64,000 nt of DNA from Agromyces larvae (lineage in GTDB: Bacteria > Actinomycetota > Actinomycetes > Actinomycetales > Microbacteriaceae), in the NCBI RefSeq assembly GCF_022811705.1, contig NZ_CP094528.1:2046001-2110000 (forward strand), given 5' to 3'. Numbering within the stretch: position 1 is the first letter of the stretch; each line of letters opens with the position of its first letter. Shown one piece after another: positions 46,315-57,287 of the stretch. The notes beneath the pieces were generated by a model, which was not told where the DNA came from, ran no database searches, and saw only the letters and a list, made by a program, of their open reading frames with translations. The translations under genes were made by a program, and so were the position numbers.

Positions 46315-47121
46315 TCACGACTGCGGGGCGGACTCCGGGGCCGCGGTCGCCTGCGCGGCGGCGAGCTCGGCCTCTTCGCGTTCGCGCTGCACGGCGTCGC
46401 GCACGAGCCGGTACCAGAGGAAGATCGCGAACCCCGCGAACACCACCCACTCGACCGCGTAGAAGATGTTCAGCCAGTTCAGCTCGGCCTCCGCTTCGGG
46501 CGGCGGCGACGAGATCGCCTCGAGCCCGGGCGCCGGCTCGGCCGCGGTGACGTAGCCGAAGTACACGGGGCGGTCGTCGAAATCTGCCCACAGGTTGATC
46601 AGCGCCGCCACCGACACCGTCGACATCGCGTGCGGGTCGCCGTCGTGATCGGGGTCGGTGGGCGGTTCGCTCGGCAGGAAGCGCCCGATCACGCGCACCG
46701 GTTCGGCAGCGTCGACGGATGCCTCGAAGCGATCGAGTGCGGACTGCGCCGTCTCGACGTCGGACGCCCACCCGAGCGCGATCGGCAGACCCCCCGGCGG
46801 AGCATCCGTCACCTCGAGGTGCGCGACCACCCACGTGCCGAGCACGCCGTCGTTGAGCCGACCATCGATGAGCACCGTGTCGCCCGGCACGTACGCGCCC
46901 TGCACCTCGACCCGCTGCCCCGTCGACGTCTGCAGGGTCGGACCGTCGGGCTCGGCGACCCCGGCGAACGGCCGCACCTCCTCGGTCGGCCGCTCGACCA
47001 CCGTCGCCTGCTCGACCGCCCGCTCGAGCTGCCACTGCCCGAGCAGCGCGAACCCGGCGGCGACCGCGAGCGCGGCGAGGAGCGCGAGCACCCAGCGCGG
47101 GCGCAGCATCATGCGGAGCAT
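46315..47121 (-). CDS. SURF1-family cytochrome oxidase assembly protein
   Basis: This 268-residue protein has one N-terminal helix (about residues 9-25), an extracytoplasmic domain and a second helix (about 218-236), with the short cytoplasmic end EREEAELAAAQ. This is the SURF1/Shy1 layout. Sequence marks are GQWQLERA, VEVQGAYVPGDTVLIDGR and NWLNIFYAVEW. Family members help insert haem a into cytochrome c oxidase. The ATG at 47121 overlaps the preceding stop as TGATG. Confidence 0.92.
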   Translation of the reverse strand: MLRMMLRPRWVLALLAALAVAAGFALLGQWQLERAVEQATVVERPTEEVRPFAGVAEPDGPTLQTSTGQRVEVQGAYVPGDTVLIDGRLNDGVLGTWVVAHLEVTDAPPGGLPIALGWASDVETAQSALDRFEASVDAAEPVRVIGRFLPSEPPTDPDHDGDPHAMSTVSVAALINLWADFDDRPVYFGYVTAAEPAPGLEAISSPPPEAEAELNWLNIFYAVEWVVFAGFAIFLWYRLVRDAVQREREEAELAAAQATAAPESAPQS

Positions 47122-47609
47122 CAGGCGTCGGCGTCCTCGCCGACATCGTGCATGATCGCGTGGAACACCCGCTGGATGCCCTCCTCCGGGCCGACCGCGA
47201 TGAGGATGTCACCCGACTGCACGATGAAATCGTCGGGCGGGGAGGGGATGGCCCGGTGCCCGCGCACGAGCGCGACGAGCGACACCCCGTCGATCGTCGG
47301 AAGCGAGCCCAGGGGCCGGCCGCCGATCACGTCGTCGTCGTCGACGATCGCCCACGAGATGGGGATGCCGGGCAGATCGTCGAGTTCCGCGATCGATTCG
47401 ACGATGCGGGTCCCGCCGAGGAGGTCCGCCACCGTCCGGGCCTCGTCCTCCTCGAGCCGGATGTTGACGACCGGCTCGCCCCCGACCTTCGCGATCAGGT
47501 CGCTCGCGCCCATGCGGTGGGCGATCACCGAGAGCTCGACGCCGTCGGTCGTCGTGAACGAGTGCATGAGGCCCACGCCCGGCAGATTCACCCGCCTGAT
47601 CTCCACCAT
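47121..47609 (-). CDS. RCK_C (TrkA-C) domain protein, KhtT-like
   Basis: This 162-residue protein starts with MVEIRRVNLPGVG and ends in a TrkA-C/RCK_C domain (GVSLVALVRGHRAIPSPPDD and SGDILIAVGPEEG). This is the layout of KhtT-type regulatory subunits of K+/H+ antiporters, but no antiporter membrane gene is adjacent. I use the ATG at 47609 because GAGGAG lies eight bases upstream; an in-frame GTG at 47615 would be too close. Its partner transporter is unknown. Confidence 0.85.
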   Translation of the reverse strand: MVEIRRVNLPGVGLMHSFTTTDGVELSVIAHRMGASDLIAKVGGEPVVNIRLEEDEARTVADLLGGTRIVESIAELDDLPGIPISWAIVDDDDVIGGRPLGSLPTIDGVSLVALVRGHRAIPSPPDDFIVQSGDILIAVGPEEGIQRVFHAIMHDVGEDADA

Positions 47610-47690
47610 GCTCACGACTCCTCGACCATGCCGCACGCGTGTGCGACGGCGCGGCAAGTCTACCCGCGGTGTGCTGGGCTCGAACCGACC

Positions 47691-49421
47691 TCAGTCGACC
47701 TTCACGATGTCGGGCGCCTCGAGCCGCACCCGGTCGGCGGATTCGTCGTCGGGTTGCAGTTGCGACTCGCGCTCGGCGGCCACGCGCTGCAGGTACCGCT
47801 CGACTTCGAGCTGCTCGCGCTCGGCGTCCCAGCCGAGCGATTTCGCCATCAGTTTCGCTGCCACGGGGGCGGCGGACACGCCGCGATCCCAGGCCTCGAT
47901 CGAGATGCGGGTGCGGCGGGCGAGCACGTCGTCGAGGTGCAGCGCACCCTCGTGCGTGCACGCGTACACCACCTCGGCGGCGAGGTAGTCGTCGGCGCCG
48001 GGCAACGGCTCGCCGAGCTTCGGATCGTTGCGGATGAGGTCGAGCAGGTCGTCGGTGAGGGTGCCGTAGCGGTTCAGCAGGTGTTCGATGCGCACCTTGT
48101 GCACGCCGAAGGCGCGGGCGATCTTGCCGCGCTTGTTCCACGCCGCCTGGTAGCCCTCGGCGCCGAGCAGCGGGATGTCCTCGGTCGTCGACGCCGGTAC
48201 CCGACCGTCGAGCGCGTCGGCGGCTGCGTCGATGGCGTCCTTCGCCATGACGCGGTACGTCGTCCACTTGCCGCCGGCGACCACGACGAGCCCGGGCACG
48301 GTGTGCGCGACGATGTGCTCGCGCGACAGCTTCGAGGTCTGGTCGCTCTCTCCGGCGAGCAGCGGCCGCAGTCCGGCGAACACGCCCTCGACGTCTTCAC
48401 GCGTGAGCGGCACCCGCAGCACGCGGTTGACGTGCTCGAGCAGGTAGTCGATGTCGGCGGCGGTCGCCGCGGGATGCGCCTTGTCGAGGTGCCAGTCGGT
48501 GTCGGTCGTGCCGATCAGCCAGTGCCGGCCCCACGGGATGACGAACAGCACGCTCTTCTCGGTGCGGAAGATCATGCCCATGGCCGAGTGGATGCGGTCG
48601 CGCGGCACGACGAGGTGGATGCCCTTCGAGGCGCGCACGTGGAACGTGCCCCGCTCGCCGACCATGCGCTGCGTGTCGTCGGTCCACACCCCGGTGGCGT
48701 TGACGACCTGCTTCGCGCGGATGTCGAAGCGCTCGCCCGTCTCGAGGTCGTGCGCGTGCACGCCCACGACCCGCTCGCCGACCTTCAGGAACCCCTCGAC
48801 GTTCACCCGGCTGGCCACGTGGGCGCCGTAGTACGAGGCGGTGCGGGCGAGCGAGGCGACGTAGCGTGCGTCGTCGACCTGGGCGTCGTAGTAGGTGAGC
48901 CCGCCCACGAGGGCGTCGGGAGCGAGTGACGGGATGGCCCGTTGCACCTGGGTCTTCGAGAGGTGCCGGTGGTGGGGGACCCCGGGCGGGCGTCCGCCCG
49001 TCCAGCTGAAGATGTCGTAGAGCATCATGCCGCTGCCGACGTAGAACCGCTCGACGACGCGGGTCTGCAACGGGTAGAGGAACCGCACGGGTTTCACCAG
49101 ATGCGGCGCGAGTCGCTGGAGCAGCAGACCGCGTTCGATGAGCGCCTCGCGCACGAGCCGGAAGTCGAGCTGCTCGAGGTAGCGGATGCCGCCGTGCACC
49201 AGCTTCGACGATCGGCTGGAGGTGCCCGACGCCCAGTCGCGGGCTTCGAGGAGCCCCGTGGACAGGCCACGGGTCACCGCGTCGAGCGCCGCGCCGGTGC
49301 CGACGATGCCGCCGCCCACGACGAGGATGTCGAGCTCTTTCGACTTCAATCGCTCGATCGCGGCCGCGCGCTCATCGGGCCCCAGCTTGTTCGAACGTGC
49401 CACCGACTTCAGACGCGCCAT
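47691..49421 (-). CDS. glpD: Glycerol-3-phosphate dehydrogenase (FAD-dependent)
   Basis: This 576-residue membrane-associated flavoprotein oxidises glycerol-3-phosphate to dihydroxyacetone phosphate and passes electrons to quinones. It has the FAD-binding LVVGGGIVGTGAALDAVTRG, then ASGTSSRSSKLVHGGIRYL, and the C-terminal GlpD cap domain. Length is normal. The start is the ATG at 49421, in a frame that stays open upstream into guaB3 territory. It is a single gene on the minus strand, 125 bases after guaB3. Confidence 0.96.
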   Translation of the reverse strand: MARLKSVARSNKLGPDERAAAIERLKSKELDILVVGGGIVGTGAALDAVTRGLSTGLLEARDWASGTSSRSSKLVHGGIRYLEQLDFRLVREALIERGLLLQRLAPHLVKPVRFLYPLQTRVVERFYVGSGMMLYDIFSWTGGRPPGVPHHRHLSKTQVQRAIPSLAPDALVGGLTYYDAQVDDARYVASLARTASYYGAHVASRVNVEGFLKVGERVVGVHAHDLETGERFDIRAKQVVNATGVWTDDTQRMVGERGTFHVRASKGIHLVVPRDRIHSAMGMIFRTEKSVLFVIPWGRHWLIGTTDTDWHLDKAHPAATAADIDYLLEHVNRVLRVPLTREDVEGVFAGLRPLLAGESDQTSKLSREHIVAHTVPGLVVVAGGKWTTYRVMAKDAIDAAADALDGRVPASTTEDIPLLGAEGYQAAWNKRGKIARAFGVHKVRIEHLLNRYGTLTDDLLDLIRNDPKLGEPLPGADDYLAAEVVYACTHEGALHLDDVLARRTRISIEAWDRGVSAAPVAAKLMAKSLGWDAEREQLEVERYLQRVAAERESQLQPDDESADRVRLEAPDIVKVD

Positions 49422-49482
49422 GTCGTTCCCCGTTCCACAGCCTGCGGCGGCGGGCTGCGCCGCCTCCTCAACGCTACCCGAG

Positions 49483-49506
49483 GGGTACGACGGATGCCAC
49501 GGCGCG
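49483..49506. repeat. 24-bp exact repeat shared with 19312-19335
   Basis: This is the second copy of the 24-base sequence found after purH. Here it lies after guaB3 and runs into the perfect palindrome ACGGCGCGCGCCGT (49499-49512), which may act as a weak terminator. Confidence 0.8.
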
Positions 49507-49546
49507 CGCCGTCTTTCCGTCGGGGCGCCTCGACCCGATGGGGACG

Positions 49547-50671
49547 CTACTCGCTCTGGTAGGGGGCGACGACGACCTCGACCCGCTGGAACTCCTTGAG
49601 GTCGGAGTACCCGGTGGTCGCCATCGACCGGCGCAGGGCGCCGACGAGGTTCGCGGTGCCCTCGGCGACGGAGGCCGGCCCGTAGAGGATCTCCTCGAGC
49701 GAGCCGACGGTGCCCACCTCGACGCGGTTGCCGCGGGGCAGCTTGGAGTGGTGCGACTCGGCGCCCCAGTGCTGGCCGCCGCCCGGGGCATCCGTCGCGC
49801 GCGCGAGCGCGGAGCCGAGCATGACCGCGTCGGCGCCGCACGCGATCGCCTTCACGATGTCGCCCGAGGTGCCGAGCCCGCCGTCGGCGATGACGTGCAC
49901 GTAGCGGCCGCCCGACTCGTCGAGGTAGTCGCGGCGTGCGCCCGCGACATCCGCGACCGCCGTGGCCATCGGCGCGTGGATGCCGAGCGCCTTGCGCGTG
50001 GTCGACGCGGCGCCGCCGCCGAAGCCGACGAGCACGCCCGCCGCACCCGTGCGCATGAGGTGCAGCGCCGCGGTGTAGGTGGCCGCGCCGCCGACGATGA
50101 CGGGCACGTCGAGCTCGTAGATGAACTTCTTGAGGTTGAGCGGCTCCTGGTTCTTGGAGACGTGCTCGGCCGAGACCGTGGTGCCGCGGATGACGAACAG
50201 GTCGACCCCTGCGGCCACGACGGTCTCGTACAGCTCCTGCGTGCGCTGCGGTGAGAGCGCACCGGCGACGGTGACCCCGGCCGCGCGGATCTCGGCGAGG
50301 CGCGCGGTGACCAGTTCGGGCTTGATCGGCTCGGCGTAGATCTCCTGCATGCGCCGGGTGGCCTCGGCCTGCGGCAGTCGGCGGATCTCGGCGAGCACGG
50401 GCTCGGGGTCGTCGTACCGCGTCCAGACGCCCTCGAGGTCGAGCACGCCGAGGCCGCCGAGCTCGCCCATCATGATGGCCGTCGTCGGCGAGACGACCGA
50501 GTCCATCGGGGCGGCGAGGAACGGGATGTCGAACTGGTAGGCGTCGATGCTCCACGCGACCGAGACGTCCTCGGGGTCGCGGGTGCGACGGCTCGGGACG
50601 ATCGCCACGTCGTCGAAGGCGTACACGCGGCGACCGCGCTTGGCACGGCCGATCTCGATCTCCTGGGTCAC
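49547..50671 (-). CDS. GuaB3-type IMP dehydrogenase-related protein
   Basis: This 374-residue protein of the IMPDH/GMP-reductase barrel family has AFDDVAIVPSRRTRDP and a phosphate-binding ADGGLGTSGDIVKAIACG. It lacks the CBS module. The catalytic cysteine loop GPGSICTTR of true IMPDH is replaced by the sequence RGTTVSAEHVS. It corresponds to the GuaB3 paralogue of actinobacteria and cyanobacteria, so IMPDH activity cannot be assumed; a GMP reductase-like or regulatory role is possible. The true guaB is at 55511. The ATG at 50671 follows the TetR gene by nine bases. Confidence 0.9.
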   Translation of the reverse strand: MTQEIEIGRAKRGRRVYAFDDVAIVPSRRTRDPEDVSVAWSIDAYQFDIPFLAAPMDSVVSPTTAIMMGELGGLGVLDLEGVWTRYDDPEPVLAEIRRLPQAEATRRMQEIYAEPIKPELVTARLAEIRAAGVTVAGALSPQRTQELYETVVAAGVDLFVIRGTTVSAEHVSKNQEPLNLKKFIYELDVPVIVGGAATYTAALHLMRTGAAGVLVGFGGGAASTTRKALGIHAPMATAVADVAGARRDYLDESGGRYVHVIADGGLGTSGDIVKAIACGADAVMLGSALARATDAPGGGQHWGAESHHSKLPRGNRVEVGTVGSLEEILYGPASVAEGTANLVGALRRSMATTGYSDLKEFQRVEVVVAPYQSE

Positions 50672-50680
50672 CCGCCCAGC

Positions 50681-51262
50681 CTATCGAACCGGGGTGTCGC
50701 CGCCCCGGGTCGCCTGCGCGACCCGGTCGGGCGAACCGAACAGTCGCCCGGCGATGGAGCGGGCGAGCGCGTCGGGCTCCTGCCCGGCCGCGTCGATGGC
50801 GCCGGAGTTCCAGAGGGTGGCGAATCCGTGCACGAGCGACCACGCGGCGAGCGCGTTCGCCCGCGCGTCGCCCGACTCGGCGCCGGCGCCGGCGCGCAGC
50901 ACCGCGCCCGCCCGTTCGCGCGCTGCGGCGAGCGCGGGGTCGTCGGAGCGCAGCAGTTCGCTGCGGAACATCACCTCGAAGCGGCCGGGCTCTGCGGTCG
51001 CGAACCCCACGTAGGCCACGCCGGCCTCGACGAAGTCACCGCCGGATGCCTCGAGCACGGCGGCGAGCCGGTTGAACCCGTCGACCGCGATCGCGGTGAA
51101 CAGGCCGGTGCGGTCGCCGAAGTGGTGGGCGGGCGCGGCGTGCGAGACGCCCGCCCGGCGGGCGAGGTCGCGCAGGCTCAGCTTGTCGACGCCGTCGGCT
51201 TCGATCGCGGCGACGGCCTCGTCGATGAGGGTCTCGCGGAGTCGGCCGTGGTGGTACGCCAT
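50681..51262 (-). CDS. TetR-family transcriptional regulator
   Basis: This 193-residue regulator has the N-terminal HTH at about residues 25-45 (LRDLARRAGVSHAAPAHHFG), followed by the ligand-binding helical domain. It starts at the ATG at 51262; the frame is open to 51298, but that would overlap the operator. It is divergent from a DoxX-like gene at 51360, and two 20-base direct repeats lie between the starts, the expected arrangement for autoregulation and control of the neighbour. The ligand is unknown. Confidence 0.9.
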   Translation of the reverse strand: MAYHHGRLRETLIDEAVAAIEADGVDKLSLRDLARRAGVSHAAPAHHFGDRTGLFTAIAVDGFNRLAAVLEASGGDFVEAGVAYVGFATAEPGRFEVMFRSELLRSDDPALAAARERAGAVLRAGAGAESGDARANALAAWSLVHGFATLWNSGAIDAAGQEPDALARSIAGRLFGSPDRVAQATRGGDTPVR

Positions 51263-51282
51263 GCGTCGAGGATACGTCGCCG

Positions 51283-51336
51283 ATCTAGGCATTGACAAGT
51301 TCGACCATCCGAGGCAATCTAGGCATTGACAAGTTC
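51283..51336. promoter_or_regulatory. Twin 20-bp direct repeats: TetR/DoxX operator-promoter
   Basis: The 20-base sequence ATCTAGGCATTGACAAGTTC occurs exactly at 51283-51302 and 51317-51336, 34 bases apart. Each contains TTGACA. The first TTGACA (51292-51297) is 17 bases before CAATCT (51315-51320), a plausible promoter for the plus-strand gene. Likely TetR-type binding sites. Confidence 0.8.
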
Positions 51337-51359
51337 ACGTCTTTCCCAAGGAGTCCGCC

Positions 51360-51881
51360 ATGAGCACCACGGCACCCACCGCCCGCACGTCGGCACCGCG
51401 ACGCAACCCGTGGGCGCAGAGCTTCCTCTCCCCCGTGCCGATCGCCTTCGTCATCGGCACGGCCGGCACCGCACTCCTGGGTGCGTTCCTCGCCGCCTTC
51501 GGCACCACCGTGCTCACCGGCTGGCAGGCCGCGCTCACCGGCGGCCTCGTGCTCATGTTCCTGATCGGGGCATCCGGCCGTCTGAACCCGAAGCTGCGCC
51601 GCGGACTCGCCGCGATGGTGCCGCCCGCCCTGCCGCGACCCGACCTCATCGTCGCCGCGACCGGCGTGCTCGAGGCGGCCGGCGCGATCGGCCTGCTGGT
51701 GCCGGCGACGCACCGCATCGCCGCCGCCTGCCTCGCCCTGCTGCTCATCGCGGTGTTCCCGGCGAACGTGCGCGCAGCTCGGCTCGGCGACCGCCTCGGC
51801 ACCCTGTCGTCACCCCTCGTTCCGCGCACGATCGAGCAGCTCCTCTTCGTGACCGCGTGCGTCGCGGTCGCGATCGGATGA
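51360..51881 (+). CDS. DoxX-like membrane protein
   Basis: This 173-residue protein has four hydrophobic helices. The hydrophilic N-terminus (about 20 residues) is followed by helices near 25-50, 58-75, 98-118 and 122-140. The layout and the loop before helix 3 (PPALPRPDLIVAATGVLEAAGA) fit the DoxX/SURF4-related family. Function is unknown. AAGGAG lies seven bases before the ATG at 51360. Divergent from the TetR gene, which probably represses it. Confidence 0.82.
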   Translation: MSTTAPTARTSAPRRNPWAQSFLSPVPIAFVIGTAGTALLGAFLAAFGTTVLTGWQAALTGGLVLMFLIGASGRLNPKLRRGLAAMVPPALPRPDLIVAATGVLEAAGAIGLLVPATHRIAAACLALLLIAVFPANVRAARLGDRLGTLSSPLVPRTIEQLLFVTACVAVAIG

Positions 51882-51914
51882 CACGGGCCGAGCCGGCGGG
51901 CGGGCACGCTCCGC

Positions 51915-53615
51915 TCAGCGCGCCCGAGCCACCCGCCCCTCGTCCCACACCGGGGCATCCGCCTCGACGACCTCACCGTCCTCGCGGAAGACCAGGTAGC
52001 GGTCGAACGACCGGGCGAACCAGCGGTCGTGGGTGACGGCGAGCACGGTGCCGTCGAACCGCCCGAGCGCGTCCTCGAGCGCCTCGGCCGACACCAGATC
52101 GAGGTTGTCGGTCGGCTCGTCGAGCAGCAGCAGCGTCACGCCCGAGAGCTCGAGCAGCAGGATCCGGAACCGCGCCCGCTGCCCGCCCGACAGCGACTCG
52201 TACCGCTGCTGGGCCGCGAGCGCCAGCCCGTACCGGTCGAGCGCACCGCTCGCCGCCTCGCGAGGCAGGCCGTCGCGGTGCTCGTCGCCGCGGTGCAGGA
52301 TCTCGAGCAGCGTGCGCCCCTCGAGACCGGCCTGGCCGTGGCTCTGCGCGAACCAGCCGGGCACGATGCGGGCCCCGAGCGTCGCCCGACCTCGGTGCGG
52401 CACCGACTCGAGGGTTCGCCCGACCGTCGTGAGATGCCCCTGCGACGGGTCGGGGTCGCTGCCGCCGCCCGCCAACAGCCGCAGGAAGTGGCTCTTGCCC
52501 GAGCCGTTCGCCCCGAGCACCGCGACCCGGTCGCCGTACCAGACCTCGAGGTCGAACGGGCGCATGAGCCCGGTGAGCTCGAGCCCCTCGCACACGACGG
52601 CGCGCTTGCCGGTACGCGCGCCGCGCAGCCGCATCGACACCGCCTGGGCCGGCGGTCGCTCCTCGGGCGGGCCGGCCTCCTCGAACCGGCGCAACCGAGT
52701 CAGCGCGGCCTGGTACCGCGAGGCCATACCGTCGTTGTAGGTCGCCTTCTGCTTCATCGTCGCCACGAGGGTCTTCAGCGCGGCGTGCTGCTCGTCCCAC
52801 CGGCGGCGCAGCTCGTCCAGGCGCTCGAAGCGGGCGTCGCGCGCCTCGTGGTACCCGTCGAACCCGCCGCCGTGCACCCAGGCCGAGCTGCCGGCGGGCG
52901 ACGCCTCGAGCGTCACGATGCGGTCGGCCGCCGTGGCCAGCAGTTCGCGGTCGTGCGACACCAGCAGCACCGTCTTCGACGTCGCACGCAACTCGGCCTC
53001 GAGCCAGCGCTTGCCCGGCACATCGAGCGAGTTGTCGGGCTCGTCGAGCACCAGCACCTGCTCGGGCCCGCGCAGCAGCGCCTCGAGCGCGAGCCGCTTC
53101 TGCTCGCCGCCCGACAGCGTCGCGAGCTCACGCCAGCGGGCGCGCTCGAACGGCACGCCGAGGGCGGCCATGGTGCAGTGATCCCACAGCACCTCCTGGT
53201 CGTACCCGCCCGCCTCGGCGTACTCGGCGAGCGCGCTCGCGTAGCGCAGCTGGCTCGCGGTGTCGTCGCGTTCGATGATCTCCTGCTCGGATGCCTCGAG
53301 CTCGATCGCGGCGGCACGCACACGTTCGGGCGCCACCGAGACGAGCAGGCCGGCGACGGACGCCTCGGTGCCGGCCGCGGTGCCCCCGGTCCCGATGAAC
53401 TGGTCCATGACGCCCAGGCCGCCGTCGACCTGCACGCTGCCCTCGTCGGGTCGCAGGTCGCCGCGGATGATGCGCAGCAGCGTCGACTTGCCGGCGCCGT
53501 TCGCGCCGATGAGGGCCGTCGTGCGCCCCTCGGGCACGCGGAACGCGAGGTCGGCGAGCAGCGGCCGGCCGTCGGGGAGTGAGAACGAGACGCCGTTGAC
53601 GTCGATGAAGCCCAT
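51915..53615 (-). CDS. ABC-F-type ATPase
   Basis: This 566-residue soluble protein has two ATPase domains and no membrane segments. Domain 1 has GANGAGKST, LSGGEQKRLALEA and VLVLDEPDNSLD; domain 2 has GANGSGKSH, LSGGQRARFRIL and LLLDEPTDNLD. The linker is helical and carries RRRWDEQHAALKTLVATMK. ABC-F proteins act on ribosomes, some protecting against antibiotics; this member looks like a housekeeping or resistance-type paralogue, and I cannot tell which. The ATG is at 53615. It is convergent with the DoxX-like gene. Confidence 0.92.
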   Translation of the reverse strand: MGFIDVNGVSFSLPDGRPLLADLAFRVPEGRTTALIGANGAGKSTLLRIIRGDLRPDEGSVQVDGGLGVMDQFIGTGGTAAGTEASVAGLLVSVAPERVRAAAIELEASEQEIIERDDTASQLRYASALAEYAEAGGYDQEVLWDHCTMAALGVPFERARWRELATLSGGEQKRLALEALLRGPEQVLVLDEPDNSLDVPGKRWLEAELRATSKTVLLVSHDRELLATAADRIVTLEASPAGSSAWVHGGGFDGYHEARDARFERLDELRRRWDEQHAALKTLVATMKQKATYNDGMASRYQAALTRLRRFEEAGPPEERPPAQAVSMRLRGARTGKRAVVCEGLELTGLMRPFDLEVWYGDRVAVLGANGSGKSHFLRLLAGGGSDPDPSQGHLTTVGRTLESVPHRGRATLGARIVPGWFAQSHGQAGLEGRTLLEILHRGDEHRDGLPREAASGALDRYGLALAAQQRYESLSGGQRARFRILLLELSGVTLLLLDEPTDNLDLVSAEALEDALGRFDGTVLAVTHDRWFARSFDRYLVFREDGEVVEADAPVWDEGRVARAR

Positions 53616-53741
53616 GGTCGATGCATCCGATCGGTGTCGGCGGCCGCGGCCGCGCCGCCCACCGGGCAGCCGACCAGACTAACGCACCGTCGGGCGCGCC
53701 GTGCGCGCCCGCGGCGTCGCGTGCGCTGGCAGACTGGGTGG

Positions 53742-54899
53742 ATGCCTCGTGTCTCCGCCGACCCGATCGACCTGCTCCGCACCCGCACGAGCGAGAAGTG
53801 GCGCGCGTTCCCCACCGACGTGCTGCCGCTGCCCGTCGCCGAGATGGACTACCCGCTGGCCGAGCCGATCGCGCGGGCGCTGCACGCGGCGGTCGACCGA
53901 TCCGACACCGGGTACGCACCGGGCAGCCGGCCGATCGCCGAGGCGTTCGCCGGCTTCGCCGCAGACCGCCTCGGCTGGCAAGTCGACCCCGCGCGAGTCA
54001 CGGCCACCGGCGACGTGAGCATGGGCATCGTCGAGGTGCTGCGCCAGGCGATCACGCCCGGCGACGGCGTCATCGTGACGGCGCCCATCTACCCGCCGTT
54101 CTTCGACCTCGTCACCGAGGGCGGCGGCTCCGTCGTCGAAGTGCCGATGTCCGGCGGCATCGACGAGGGCTGGTCGCTCGACCTCGACGGCATCGACGCC
54201 GCGTTCGCCGCCGGCGCTCGCGCGATGCTGCTCTGCAACCCGCACAATCCGCTCGGGTTCGTCCCCGACGCCGACGCGCTGCGCGCCCTCGCGGACATCG
54301 CCGCCCGGCACGGCGCGACGATCGTCGCCGATGAGGTGCACGGCCCGCTCGCCCAGCCGGCGACGCCGTACACGCCGTTCCTCACCGTGTCGGACGCGGC
54401 GCGCGAACACGGCGTCGCCGTCACCGCGGCATCCAAGGCGTTCAACATCGCCGGGCTCAAGTCGGCGCTCGTCGTGACGGCGTCCGAGCGCGGCGACCGC
54501 GTGCGCGCCGCATTCCCGTACGAGGTCGAGTGGCGGATGAGCCAGTTCGGCTCGATCGCGTCGATCGCGGCGTTCCGCGAGGGCGGGCCGTGGCTCGACG
54601 GGGTGCTCGCGAGCCTTGATCAGAATCGCCGGCTGCTCGCCGACCTGCTCGCCGACGAGCTGCCCGGGGTGCGCTACCGCATCCCCGACGCGACCTACCT
54701 CGCCTGGCTCGACCTGTCGGCACTCGGCTGGGGCGACGACCCCGCCGCGTACGCCCTCGAGCACGCGCGCGTCGCGCTCGGCAACGGACCGCAGTTCGGG
54801 GCATCCGTCGGGCGGGGGCACGCGAGACTCAACTTCGCCTGCTCGCCCGAGGTGCTCTCCGAGGCGATCACGCGCCTCGCGGAGGCGCGCGACCGGTAG
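53742..54899 (+). CDS. MalY/PatB-type PLP-dependent aminotransferase or lyase
   Basis: This 385-residue fold-type I PLP enzyme resembles MalY/PatB (cystathionine beta-lyase). It has VAEMDYPLAEPIARAL near the N-terminus, LLCNPHNPLG, the DEVHGPL substrate motif, and the PLP lysine K232 in AASKAFNIAGLK. It probably cleaves C-S bonds or acts as an aminotransferase. I use the ATG at 53742, which is family-like. It starts 127 bases after the divergent ABC-F gene and ends convergently 12 bases from the next gene. Confidence 0.9.
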   Translation: MPRVSADPIDLLRTRTSEKWRAFPTDVLPLPVAEMDYPLAEPIARALHAAVDRSDTGYAPGSRPIAEAFAGFAADRLGWQVDPARVTATGDVSMGIVEVLRQAITPGDGVIVTAPIYPPFFDLVTEGGGSVVEVPMSGGIDEGWSLDLDGIDAAFAAGARAMLLCNPHNPLGFVPDADALRALADIAARHGATIVADEVHGPLAQPATPYTPFLTVSDAAREHGVAVTAASKAFNIAGLKSALVVTASERGDRVRAAFPYEVEWRMSQFGSIASIAAFREGGPWLDGVLASLDQNRRLLADLLADELPGVRYRIPDATYLAWLDLSALGWGDDPAAYALEHARVALGNGPQFGASVGRGHARLNFACSPEVLSEAITRLAEARDR

Positions 54900-54911
54900 C
54901 GAGCAGCGCGC

Positions 54912-57232
<2,321 letters not shown>

Positions 57233-57287
57233 CTCCCTCGCAGCCGACGAGACCCACGACGGCTGTGGTGTCCCAACTGGAGGTTCT

